Shown here in pieces: positions 53,529 through 61,320 of a stretch of 64,000 nt of DNA. The stretch covers positions 45,918 through 109,917 of the forward strand of contig JAEYPP010000018.1 of NCBI GenBank assembly GCA_023410575.1, written 5' to 3'. Position numbers and translations under genes: made by a program. The notes below the pieces were generated by a model. The model saw only the letters and a list, made by a program, of their open reading frames with translations, had not been told where the DNA came from and ran no database searches. The DNA is from Bacillota bacterium (GTDB lineage: Bacteria > Bacillota > Clostridia > Lachnospirales > Lachnospiraceae). Every line of letters starts with the position of its first letter. Within the stretch, counting starts at the first letter, position 1.

Positions 53529-54127
53529 AATTCTTCTCCTCTCGTTGATACAATCATATAATTTTCAAAGAAATACTCAACATGTTCTTTAAAAAGATCA
53601 ATTAATTCTTTTGATTGTTCGTTTACCGTATGATACATAAAAAATGGTGCATACAGCTCCATTGATAAAACTACAGGATTTTTTTTCCACATCAGTCCTT
53701 TTTCAATCAGAATTTCAAATATCGCCTGCTGACTTTGTAGCGGAATTTGAATAAAAAATTCTCTATAGATATTAGCTATCTTTTCATTGCTAAATTGTTC
53801 TATAATTAGTAATCTACGAAACATAACAATCCATTCATCTTCCGTCTGATAACGAAACATTTGAATACAAATGTCTTTTACCTGTTCTACTCCTCTGATT
53901 TCACTATTGACCATAGATTTACACTTACCGATATAACGTTCCTTTGATCTCTCAACAATAACATCAAATATTTCCTGTTTACTTTTAAAGTGTTTGTAAA
54001 GTGCACTATTTCCAATGCCTACTTCATCCGCGATTTGGCGTATTGATACAGCGTGAAAACCATTTACAGAAAATAGTTTCATCGATTTTTCTATAATAGT
54101 TTCTTTCGTATTACGTTTTTCCTTCAC
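53513..54127 (-). CDS. TetR-family regulator of the RnfC-like gene
   Basis: About 204 residues. TetR helix-turn-helix at the N-terminus (IIEKSMKLFSVNGFHAVSIRQIADEVGIGNSALYKHFKSKQEIF, about 10-52), ligand domain beyond. AAGGAGG directly abuts an ATG at 54133; the GTG at 54127 has the better spacing, so I chose it. The promoter spacer holds a near-palindrome that should be its operator. Expected to repress itself and the RnfC-like gene. Confidence 0.9.
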   Translation of the reverse strand: MKEKRNTKETIIEKSMKLFSVNGFHAVSIRQIADEVGIGNSALYKHFKSKQEIFDVIVERSKERYIGKCKSMVNSEIRGVEQVKDICIQMFRYQTEDEWIVMFRRLLIIEQFSNEKIANIYREFFIQIPLQSQQAIFEILIEKGLMWKKNPVVLSMELYAPFFMYHTVNEQSKELIDLFKEHVEYFFENYMIVSTRGEELWKNK

Positions 54128-54236
54128 GTACATCCTCCTTATTTACAATATAACCCTCCTAACTCACTTTGAAACTTTATGTAATCTCAACTAACAAAGA
54201 TAAAATATAAAAGTGAGCGATTGGTCTCTTTCGCCT

Positions 54237-54265
54237 ATTATAGTAAGCATTTGCTCACCTGTCAA
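54237..54265 (-). promoter_or_regulatory. TetR promoter with embedded operator
   Basis: TTGACA (54260-54265), 17-base spacer, TATAAT (54237-54242). The spacer reads GTGAGCAAATGCTTAC on the minus strand, a near-palindrome with GTGAGC arms; another inverted GTGAGC lies near 54213-54218. Confidence 0.85.
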
Positions 54266-54342
54266 GTAGATTTATTCTTAATTATGTAATAATATCTTTA
54301 TTTTCCCAGAAATATTGTTATTTTATATCACCTTTTCGGAAT

Positions 54343-54490
54343 AAAGTGTTTTGCTTGCAAAACACTCGCGCCAAGCACGGTCGCGTAAGCGACATCTTCC
54401 TATCGCGCTTGTGTGCATCATAGAGTCCTTCTTTGGACGCTTTTTATATATACTAGGAAATTCAGAGGAATTTTCTAGTATATATAAAAA
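54343..54490 (+). repeat. 148-bp multi-hairpin repeat element, copy B
   Basis: Same length and order of hairpins as 26626-26773. Here the inner hairpin is stronger (GTCGC/GCGAC), the terminator-like hairpin weaker, and the last palindrome has TAGTATATATA arms replacing AATTACATAA, so the arms change together while the GGAAATTC-AGAG core stays. Its end touches the T-tract of the next terminator. Confidence 0.8.
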
Positions 54491-54529
54491 GGCAGATGAC
54501 AGTAGCACTATGTCTACGTCTCATCTGCC
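54486..54529 (-). terminator. Terminator of the hydrolase remnant
   Basis: GGCAGATGA and TCATCTGCC stem followed by TTTTTATAT on the minus strand. Confidence 0.8.
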
Positions 54530-54553
54530 CTTTCTATTACTAAATTCCACGAT

Positions 54554-54915
54554 TCATTCTATCATATGCAAAATCTGCTCTGCTGTCTGTGTAATCTGTT
54601 CTTCATTCGTGATTGTAGGAATTCCATCTCCTTTTTGTGCTCCATACATGCCAAATCCAGCATGGCATCCACCTTCTATGATGACTTCCTGATAGTCTGT
54701 TGGAAGGTTCGATTTGTACTCATCATATTTTTTTCTATTTAAAATCTGATCTTCACTTCCATAGATGGAAAGTACAGAAAGACCTGTGTCTGTAAGGTCT
54801 TTGGTCGAGTACACACCTAGTAAAATCAGGCCATCGTAGATATCGTTATGATCTGCGACATAAGAAGCTGCCATAGAGCCCCCTAATGAGTGCCCACCGA
54901 TATACCAATATCCTT
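54554..54915 (-). pseudogene. 5'-truncated alpha/beta hydrolase
   Basis: The frame encodes only the C-terminal part of an alpha/beta hydrolase: nucleophile elbow GGHSLGGSMAAS, LSIYGSEDQIL with an acidic residue, and EGGCHAGFG with the catalytic His. About half the protein is missing. The elbow is encoded before the first ATG, inside the end of the MFS gene, so the upstream half was lost when the MFS gene came to lie here. A short product from the internal ATG at 54874 would lack the nucleophile. The terminator is intact. Confidence 0.8.
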
Positions 54916-56109
54916 TTTTGTAATAAGCCTGTGCATTAAACCTAATACTACACTAAGAATGATGATGTATAATGCAATCATTAAAATGGTAAGTTGAATA
55001 CTTGAACCTGATATAACAAGCGCAAACACACTAAAAAATGTGATTCCGTAAAGGTTATGCAATAATGATATGATAGAGTGCACAGTGGAACGCCCCTGTT
55101 CATCTATTCTTTTCTGGATATATTCCTCCTGTAGGATGCCAGCGGAAGCCATAAACATGTAAAACAACCCATATAATGGCACCAGTGCTATGCTATGTAT
55201 TGACACGGAAATTGCTAAACAAATTCCAGCGAAAATGCATAACAAGAATATAGAATAAAACTCCTTTTTAATACCAATTTTTATGAATAACTTCTTATAA
55301 AGGTATGCAAATCTCCCACCTATAGCCTCCAATATATACCGAATGCAAATCCATACACCTATTAGCTCTAGGTTTAGACCATAGCTTTTTGCAATCAACG
55401 AATCGTATTCATCAAGTATGCCTGCAGTACCTATCACCAGCACTAGCATAAGAATAACTATAAGCAGTAACCTATTCTTAATACATAACGTAACTGCATC
55501 AACCATCGTAGCAAACAGACGGAAACTGTCTTTCTCCCTATTTTCATCTTGCTGTATCTTAAAGTAGTTTACTTCTTTAAGCTTTGATGCAAAAAAGGTA
55601 GAAATTAATACAGAAAATACTGATAGTAACAGTACACCTTTAAAGGTTATTAAAACTGAAAGGAAACCGCCTATTAAGCACGATAAAGCCACACCTATAC
55701 TGGCATAAAAGTTCCCTTTTCCATATACCTTGTCAAAACTTTCTTCCTGTCCTTGTAATTTAAGATTATCATACAACAATGCTTCTTCAGAACCTGAACA
55801 AAAAGACTCACTAATCCCCCATAAAATAAAACCTAAAGCATATAGTACAAACCCTTCCGAGAAAAACCAAAAGATATAACAACCTACTTTACATAATCCT
55901 CCTATGAGAATCATATTTTTTCTGTTCCAATGATCTGCCAGAATGCCCGAAGGCACCTCAAGCAGTACAACTGCTACAGACCATATGGCAAGCAATAAAG
56001 ATATCTGTGCCAGTGTTAACCCCTTGGATTCAAACAAAAGCAAATATACTGGATATATTGGTACTAAATCCTTTATTAACTTATAAATAAAAAATAATCT
56101 AACATTCAT
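54883..56109 (-). CDS. Major facilitator superfamily transporter
   Basis: 408 residues with about twelve helices and the MFS loop motif GILADHWNRKNMILIGG (after helix 2). Probably a drug or metabolite exporter. The last residues (about DIGISVGTH) are read from the out-of-frame sequence of the hydrolase remnant, so the natural C-terminus probably ended a few residues earlier. Single gene with AAGGAAGGAC ribosome site. Confidence 0.88.
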   Translation of the reverse strand: MNVRLFFIYKLIKDLVPIYPVYLLLFESKGLTLAQISLLLAIWSVAVVLLEVPSGILADHWNRKNMILIGGLCKVGCYIFWFFSEGFVLYALGFILWGISESFCSGSEEALLYDNLKLQGQEESFDKVYGKGNFYASIGVALSCLIGGFLSVLITFKGVLLLSVFSVLISTFFASKLKEVNYFKIQQDENREKDSFRLFATMVDAVTLCIKNRLLLIVILMLVLVIGTAGILDEYDSLIAKSYGLNLELIGVWICIRYILEAIGGRFAYLYKKLFIKIGIKKEFYSIFLLCIFAGICLAISVSIHSIALVPLYGLFYMFMASAGILQEEYIQKRIDEQGRSTVHSIISLLHNLYGITFFSVFALVISGSSIQLTILMIALYIIILSVVLGLMHRLITKKDIGISVGTH

Positions 56110-56299
56110 GACCTATGTCCTTCCTTTTTATAATTAGCTTGGTTTCTGATTACAAAATAAGGTGGACCTCGGACATACTGGTATTATTGTCCAGTATCTC
56201 TCCATTTTATTAAAATGCACATTGTGTATTCACCTCCACTTCAGCTTATAGTACTTAACACCTCCTAATATATCACATAAAATGGATTCATTCAACTAA

Positions 56300-56407
56300 T
56301 CATTCCAGAGAATTACATATCTTACATCTGGTTGTGAACTGTTTGTGACTGAGTTTAAAGATGAACCAGAAGATATAAAGTTTTGGGCAACTGTTGAATC
56401 GTATTAA
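56300..56407 (+). pseudogene. Possible plus-strand gene remnant
   Basis: Thirty-five codons of protein-like sequence, including TYLTSGCELFVTEF and KDEPEDIKFWATVESY, then TAA. No start. It opposes its neighbours. The family is not recognised. The other bases of this 456-base gap show only the terminator and the decayed duplicate below. Confidence 0.3.
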
Positions 56408-56432
56408 GTGTACCTTGAGGCGCACATGAATA

Positions 56433-56463
56433 AAGGGGATGTTGCATAATGCAACATCCCCTT
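56433..56463 (-). terminator. Terminator downstream of the GyrI-like gene
   Basis: AAGGGGATGTTGCA and TGCAACATCCCCTT, a perfect 14-bp stem with three-base loop, leading to TTTATTC on the minus strand. Confidence 0.75.
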
Positions 56464-56465
56464 GC

Positions 56466-56545
56466 GAATACAATCCCTTCTGCTTTATGTAAATCTATAA
56501 AAATCTCCCACCTAAGTAAAGATTACGAGCATTAAAGTGTAGTTT
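56466..56545 (-). pseudogene. Decayed duplicate of part of the GyrI-like gene
   Basis: The minus strand here aligns with the stretch of the neighbouring gene that encodes about SYTPLVPVTSFEGEDFYRFTR, including shared GATTTTTA(C/T)AGATTTACA, but it is full of stops. It lies between that gene's stop and its terminator. Confidence 0.55.
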
Positions 56546-56565
56546 AGAAGAAGATTTTTCTTATA

Positions 56566-57036
56566 CTAAAAATCTTGCTTTCTAAATATCAAGCATATCG
56601 TTTGATTCTGACGGTTCGTATCCTCTAATTTTACGCTGTCCATATAGCCCTCAGGATAATACTCTAAATCAAATCCACCCTCAATTTTCAGGTTGTTTTG
56701 TTCCATATATTGAAAACATTTCTGAAACCATTGTGGTCCCAATTCCTCTAGACGCACTTCAAAACAGTAATACTCACCTTCTACTCTTGTAAATCTGTAA
56801 AAATCCTCCCCTTCAAATGAAGTTACAGGCACTAAAGGGGTATAGCTAAAGCTATCAGCTTGATAATCAGAGTCCATAGCCATAAACCTCTCATTAAGAG
56901 CACGATTGGTAATATCAGAGTTTATGACATCCAATTGTAGCTTTCTAAAGTCGATATTATCATGATCCGCGAAAAATATTGTTGTCTTAATTCCCATATA
57001 CTTTTGTTCATTTAGAAAAACTAACTTATAATCCAT
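56566..57036 (-). CDS. GyrI-like/effector-binding domain protein
   Basis: 156 residues resembling stand-alone effector-binding domains of the GyrI/SOUL type: a two-fold beta-alpha-beta2 pattern with VFLNEQKYMGIKTTIFFAD at the start and RFTRVEGEYYCFEVRLEELGPQWF in the second half. Such domains bind small hydrophobic molecules and occur alone or fused to AraC/MerR regulators (a fused one lies at 61319-62209). No DNA-binding part here. A decayed partial copy follows it. Substrate unknown. Confidence 0.6.
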   Translation of the reverse strand: MDYKLVFLNEQKYMGIKTTIFFADHDNIDFRKLQLDVINSDITNRALNERFMAMDSDYQADSFSYTPLVPVTSFEGEDFYRFTRVEGEYYCFEVRLEELGPQWFQKCFQYMEQNNLKIEGGFDLEYYPEGYMDSVKLEDTNRQNQTICLIFRKQDF

Positions 57037-57287
57037 TTCCTATTCTCCCTTCGGCTAGTTGCTCATCCTGATCTCAAAATTACCTGATATAATTCAGATA
57101 GTTTCAATAATCGTTTATATGATGAGTATATCACTCTTAATAAGACAACTGTATGTCATATTTAAAATATTATTTATATACTTTCACAGTCATATCACCT
57201 TACTATCATGGATTAAAATTAACTTTTCTTACCAACTCATATCGTTGCATCTAAAATTAACTTAACAAGTTTCGTGAAAGATTGATG

Positions 57288-57848
57288 TTATTCACGTGGC
57301 ATATCATTAGCGAGCACCTCATCATTTCTATAACAATTAAACCATGCTCTTTCCTGAAAACCCTTTTTCTTTGGCATAATTGCTTCACCTTCAGCAATAC
57401 CTACGGGAAGAAAGCATACCAATTCATAATTATTAGGCACTTTAAGAATTTCTGCCATTTTATCACAAATTCTATCATCATCTGTAATATGCCCCTCATA
57501 CCAACAACTTTGATATCCCAATTCTACAATAGTAAGTAACATATTTTCAATTGCCGCAGAATAATCCTGAACAGCATAACATTTATCTCTATAGGCATGA
57601 ATTCTTTGCGTAAGAACACATATCATTGCAGGCGCTGTTTCACCAACAGGCGGTGTTATAACTTTAAATATTTTATCTAACACAAGTCGGTCATCTACTG
57701 CTATAAAACTTGTAGTCTGTTTATTACAACCTGAAGGTGCTGCGAGGCCAGCATTCATAATCGTAATCAGATCCTCTCTTGGCACAGGAATCGGTTTAAA
57801 TTTTCCTCGATAACTTCTTCGCCCTTCAATTATTTTAATTATACTCAT
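57288..57848 (-). CDS. Nitroreductase-family flavoprotein
   Basis: 186-residue FMN enzyme: IIEGRRSYRGKFKPIPVPREDL (FMN and dimer contacts), AGLAAPSGCNKQTTSFIAV, and the C-terminal LGYQSCWYEGHI and FLPVGIAEGE motifs. It probably reduces nitro compounds, quinones or flavins with NAD(P)H. Its ribosome site, AGGAGGGAGG, lies inside the end of the 48-residue ORF upstream, so the two are co-transcribed. Confidence 0.9.
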   Translation of the reverse strand: MSIIKIIEGRRSYRGKFKPIPVPREDLITIMNAGLAAPSGCNKQTTSFIAVDDRLVLDKIFKVITPPVGETAPAMICVLTQRIHAYRDKCYAVQDYSAAIENMLLTIVELGYQSCWYEGHITDDDRICDKMAEILKVPNNYELVCFLPVGIAEGEAIMPKKKGFQERAWFNCYRNDEVLANDMPRE

Positions 57849-57849
57849 A

Positions 57850-57996
57850 TTATGAATGCCTCCCTCCTGACATTTCTACTACATTAGTAATGCTCCCAAG
57901 ATTTGTAATGCTATAAGATTTCGCTTTGCCCAATCCAAACATCCCTTTCCCGACAAATGATCCCGCTTTACTATCAAATCCACCTAGCTTATCCAT
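57850..57996 (-). CDS. Small 48-residue Gly-rich ORF
   Basis: Begins MDKLGGFDSKAGSFVGKG and ends VVEMSGGRHS, one base before the nitroreductase ATG. AGAGGAG lies nine bases before its ATG. Gly, Ser and Lys dominate, with one Met-Phe-Gly-Leu hydrophobic patch. It could be a small peptide made with the nitroreductase (for example a bacteriocin-like or modified peptide) or a leader ORF. I know no family. Confidence 0.5.
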   Translation of the reverse strand: MDKLGGFDSKAGSFVGKGMFGLGKAKSYSITNLGSITNVVEMSGGRHS

Positions 57997-58000
57997 TCGA

Positions 58001-58156
58001 TTATTCTCCTCTCGTAAATCTATATGATTTCTTCAAAATCCCATCTAACATAATAGTAATGACCTGGTTTTTTGACTGATTCTTCAACGAAATCCACGCA
58101 TTATATAGTGTATGAAACAAACAGGATGCCGTCTCTCGCCTTCTACTATTAAGATC
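58001..58156 (-). pseudogene. Possible 3' relic of a TetR-like gene
   Basis: The minus frame is open for 51 codons with LFHTLYNAWISLKNQSKNQV and IMLDGILKK, a pattern of TetR C-terminal helices, ending YRFTRGE. It begins inside the 3' end of the phytoene-desaturase-like gene in another frame. No start or helix-turn-helix remains. Confidence 0.4.
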
Positions 58157-59651
58157 TCCATACAAATGGTTGTCTTAGTCTCTTGCAAAGTCGCATGATT
58201 GTATCTTTACCAGTAATAAGCGCAACAGGCAGGCCCCCAGGAGGTTGCAACCACTGACCGCTCAAAACTAGATTATTTAGGCCTCGTATTTGACCAGTAT
58301 GAGTCAGCTGCTTACCTTTTCGTGTCGGCCAAAAAGCCATGAAGGCACCGCGATAAGCGTTACAGTACCGACTATAGGTTTGGGGACTAGCCACATCAAG
58401 CAGCTTGAGTCTACCGGACATCTCTGGAAAACGCGTTTCCATAGCTCTGATCACCTCCTGACCTATACGGTTCTTTTCCCTGATATAGGCTTCCCTATTT
58501 TGTACCAGTGCCTCCCACTTCTTAAGTTCTGGCTGAAACTGGTTGATGGCAAAGGTAACTACAGTATGACCGTCCGGGGCAAAATCTGGTTCATAACCAT
58601 AATGTGTCATCTGTAAATATTTTATCGGCTTCCCGTTCTGGTCTATCGCCAGTCCGTCAACATGAAATTTAAGGGTCCGAGGTATTTCCTGCATACCACC
58701 CTCGTATCCGATACTCACATAAATGTTTGAAGCTAGGGGGTAGATGTCTGGGGCGCTGAATCTCTTCTGAAATTTAAGGTCTGGGTATTGCCCCTTAAGT
58801 AATTTTTCATAAAGCACATGAGCATCGCAGGCAGTAATAAAGTAATCAGCCTCAAAAAATTTACCATTGCTACAGGTTACTCTCCTCACGGAATCTCCTT
58901 CGATCTCCATCTCCACTGCCTCACAGGATATCTCAATCTTTCCACCCAGGGTAAGATACTTTTCTTCCATCCGCCTGGCCAGTGCCCTTGAGCCCCCAAA
59001 AGGGATAGAAGATTGGCCTCCGGTGAAAGTTCCGAGTGGAAAAATAATTGACACAGCACTATAGTCACCTTCAGGCATAAATGAGGCCAGTGCTTCTTTC
59101 AGAGCAGGATGCTTAAATTTGCTGACCAAATCCTGCACACTTAACTTACTGTATTTCTGCATGACCAGACTTAAATTTTTCATGGAAAGCATATACTTAA
59201 CCTTCTCAATTAAACTCATCAGATCCATTGGTTTCCCGACAGGAAAAATAAAAGTATGCAGTTTGCTGATATCATTGCAGAACTCTTCAATTGTATCTTT
59301 ATCCTTCGGTGATATTTCTAGCCAGCTTGCCTTTAATCTGTCAAGATCACGGTAAAAGTTCACTGTCACCCCTTCATGTTCAACAGCCATGAAGCTTTCA
59401 GGCTCATAAATTTCCACTCCATCAAGGGCTCCTACTGTATCCCACAATTCCCGGATAGGGGTTCCTTCTTTCGTCCCCACCAGCCAGTGAATGCAACCAT
59501 CAATATGATAACCAAGACGATCCCAGCCAGTACATTCTCCACCTAATGTATGATGTTTCTCCAGAATAACACTATCAAAACCATTCATTTGAGCAAAAAT
59601 ACCTGCACTTAATCCAGCGATTCCTCCACCGATAATAACAATTTTCTTCAT
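58149..59651 (-). CDS. Phytoene desaturase/carotenoid isomerase-like FAD oxidoreductase
   Basis: 500 residues. N-terminal FAD motif IVIIGGGIAGLSAGIFAQMNG (3-23) and LGGECTGWDRLGYHIDGCIHW, as in the CrtI/CrtISO and retinol saturase group. The C-terminal part ends SGQWLQPPGGLPVALITGKD, the matching FAD loop. The substrate is probably a polyene or fatty compound; no carotenoid genes are nearby. The sequence is visibly less AT-rich than its surroundings, suggesting transfer. It overlaps the TetR gene by four bases. Confidence 0.88.
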   Translation of the reverse strand: MKKIVIIGGGIAGLSAGIFAQMNGFDSVILEKHHTLGGECTGWDRLGYHIDGCIHWLVGTKEGTPIRELWDTVGALDGVEIYEPESFMAVEHEGVTVNFYRDLDRLKASWLEISPKDKDTIEEFCNDISKLHTFIFPVGKPMDLMSLIEKVKYMLSMKNLSLVMQKYSKLSVQDLVSKFKHPALKEALASFMPEGDYSAVSIIFPLGTFTGGQSSIPFGGSRALARRMEEKYLTLGGKIEISCEAVEMEIEGDSVRRVTCSNGKFFEADYFITACDAHVLYEKLLKGQYPDLKFQKRFSAPDIYPLASNIYVSIGYEGGMQEIPRTLKFHVDGLAIDQNGKPIKYLQMTHYGYEPDFAPDGHTVVTFAINQFQPELKKWEALVQNREAYIREKNRIGQEVIRAMETRFPEMSGRLKLLDVASPQTYSRYCNAYRGAFMAFWPTRKGKQLTHTGQIRGLNNLVLSGQWLQPPGGLPVALITGKDTIMRLCKRLRQPFVWRS

Positions 59652-60226
59652 GTTATATTATCCTTTCGTTTCATTTGTTGTGCCAGCAATATATCATCTC
59701 CCACTTCCATAAGCAATTGGTCGAACTCTTGACTATTAAGCCAAGAAGGCACATGGCCGTTGGCCACCATGACAGAGAGTCCCATCTGAAAGACCCGCAA
59801 TTTTAGCAACAATCGCTTACGTTCCTTAAGAGTCCAACCCTGCGTAGCTTTATCCTCGGCCATTGACTCAAGCATGGTATTCTCTAGTGTTTCATAAGAG
59901 TCCATATATGGATTGGGTTGTATTGACAATTCCCGAAACAATACCGGGTACTCCCGAGCAAAGACCAAGCTAGCTTTCCCAATCTTTTCAAACATACTTT
60001 GCCCTTTTTGCTTTGTAAGTAATTCTTCTGATATAGCAAATACTCGCTGTACCACAGCCTCTACCAATTCATCTACGGTAGCAAAATTAACATAGATTGG
60101 GGCGACCGAACAGTTAAGTCGGTTCGCCACGCTTCGGGCAGTGATTCCAGAAAAACCTTTTTCTATAGCAATCTCTAAAGCAGCATTCAAAATGGCATTT
60201 TTATCAAATTTTGTTTTTGGTGGCAA
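59648..60226 (-). CDS. TetR-family regulator
   Basis: 192 residues with TetR helix-turn-helix ALEIAIEKGFSGITARSVANRLNCSVAPIYVNFATVDELVE (about 16-56). The start is TTG at 60226, eight bases after AAGGAG. A 58-bp perfect palindrome spans its promoter and ribosome site. The four-base overlap with the FAD oxidoreductase gene makes this a two-gene, self-controlled cassette with a less AT-rich composition. Confidence 0.9.
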   Translation of the reverse strand: MPPKTKFDKNAILNAALEIAIEKGFSGITARSVANRLNCSVAPIYVNFATVDELVEAVVQRVFAISEELLTKQKGQSMFEKIGKASLVFAREYPVLFRELSIQPNPYMDSYETLENTMLESMAEDKATQGWTLKERKRLLLKLRVFQMGLSVMVANGHVPSWLNSQEFDQLLMEVGDDILLAQQMKRKDNIT

Positions 60227-60230
60227 AATA

Positions 60231-60295
60231 AAATCTCCTTACACTATATTATATAACTTAAGTTATATAATATAGTGTAAGGAGATTTCTGTCAA
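60231..60295 (-). promoter_or_regulatory. TetR promoter inside a 58-bp perfect palindrome
   Basis: TTGACA (60290-60295), 17-base spacer, TATTAT (60267-60272). The palindrome 60231-60288 (29-base arms, centre CTTAAG) covers the spacer, -10, start site and Shine-Dalgarno. The likely TetR operator is the central part. Confidence 0.88.
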
Positions 60296-60373
60296 GTCTT
60301 TCATACATTTATGAAAAGAAATGAGTTTAAGGATGGACAAGATTGATGGATATTGTATGAGCGCGTTCTACCA

Positions 60374-61210
60374 TTACATACTATCCGCATGTGGTTGTCT
60401 GCCATCTATGTCAGTAAATCCATACTTTAAGCCTATTTCTGCCGTACGTAGAATCTCGCCATTTTGCTCGATTATACTATCATCCTGTTCCAAAGCTGCA
60501 ATACAACGTCCGACAAACTGTGGCGTTTCCATTTCTTCTAGACATAAAGAGGGATCATATTTTGCCAATTCAAGCATTCCCTCAGTTCGTACAGAACCTG
60601 GATAGATAGAAAACATCTTTACCCCATAGTTTTTTAATTCATAAGCAGCATCGGAAGTAAATTTATTCGTTGCCGCCTTAAACAAACCATTTGCTACATT
60701 TAACCAATATTTATCAGCGCTAATGTACGATATGTTTGCTATCAAACCACTGCGTTGCTTTACCATCATTTTAGAAGCATACCAACTTGCAAGATAATTA
60801 GAGCGCAGTCCTACCATTTGAAGATCATCGTACAATGATATTGGCTGTTCCCAAAATGGAGTCTGAAAGAAATATCCATTCATGATGTGACTTGCAGCTG
60901 CCCAGGCACTATTTACTAGAATGTCAATTCTCCCCTGTTCCCTCTGAACTCGCTCAAACAGTTCCTTAATCTCCTCATCCTTCGAAAAATCACATCGCTG
61001 GGCAATTCCGATACCTCCCAATCGATTCACTTCACTTGCTGTCTCTTGTATTGTAGTATTACTAAAAAAATCAGGAAGATTTTCCGAGTTTTCCGTTCTA
61101 CCTGTTACATAAACGGTAGCTCCATATTTCCCAAGTTCTAAGGCCACACCTTTTCCGATTCCTCGACTGGCACCTGTTACAACTACAACCTTGCCTTTTA
61201 AATCATACAT
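60374..61210 (-). CDS. Short-chain dehydrogenase/reductase lacking the catalytic Tyr
   Basis: 278 residues, similar to the DHRS1 group. The cofactor motif TGASRGIGKG (about 12-21) and LVNSAWAA are intact. The active-site stretch reads ISYISADKYWLNVANGLFKAAT: the Lys is present, but the position four residues before it, normally Tyr of YxxxK, is Asn. AAT against TAT is a one-base change. The protein may be inactive, or Tyr six residues earlier may substitute. AAAGGAGG precedes the start. Follows the AraC gene on the same strand. Confidence 0.88.
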   Translation of the reverse strand: MYDLKGKVVVVTGASRGIGKGVALELGKYGATVYVTGRTENSENLPDFFSNTTIQETASEVNRLGGIGIAQRCDFSKDEEIKELFERVQREQGRIDILVNSAWAAASHIMNGYFFQTPFWEQPISLYDDLQMVGLRSNYLASWYASKMMVKQRSGLIANISYISADKYWLNVANGLFKAATNKFTSDAAYELKNYGVKMFSIYPGSVRTEGMLELAKYDPSLCLEEMETPQFVGRCIAALEQDDSIIEQNGEILRTAEIGLKYGFTDIDGRQPHADSM

Positions 61211-61263
61211 CTTACATCCTCCTTTAAATTAAAAAAGTCCAATCTACATGATAAATTGCATAG

Positions 61264-61320
61264 AAAAAGCTATAATTTTGGATAGCATCTTTCTTCTAAA
61301 CACAATCCAAATTATAGCTT
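61264..61320 (-). terminator. Terminator of the AraC/effector gene
   Basis: AAGCTATAATTTTGGAT and ATCCAAATTATAGCTT pair over 16 bases with one bulge, overlapping the stop codon, followed by TTTTTC on the minus strand. Confidence 0.8.
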
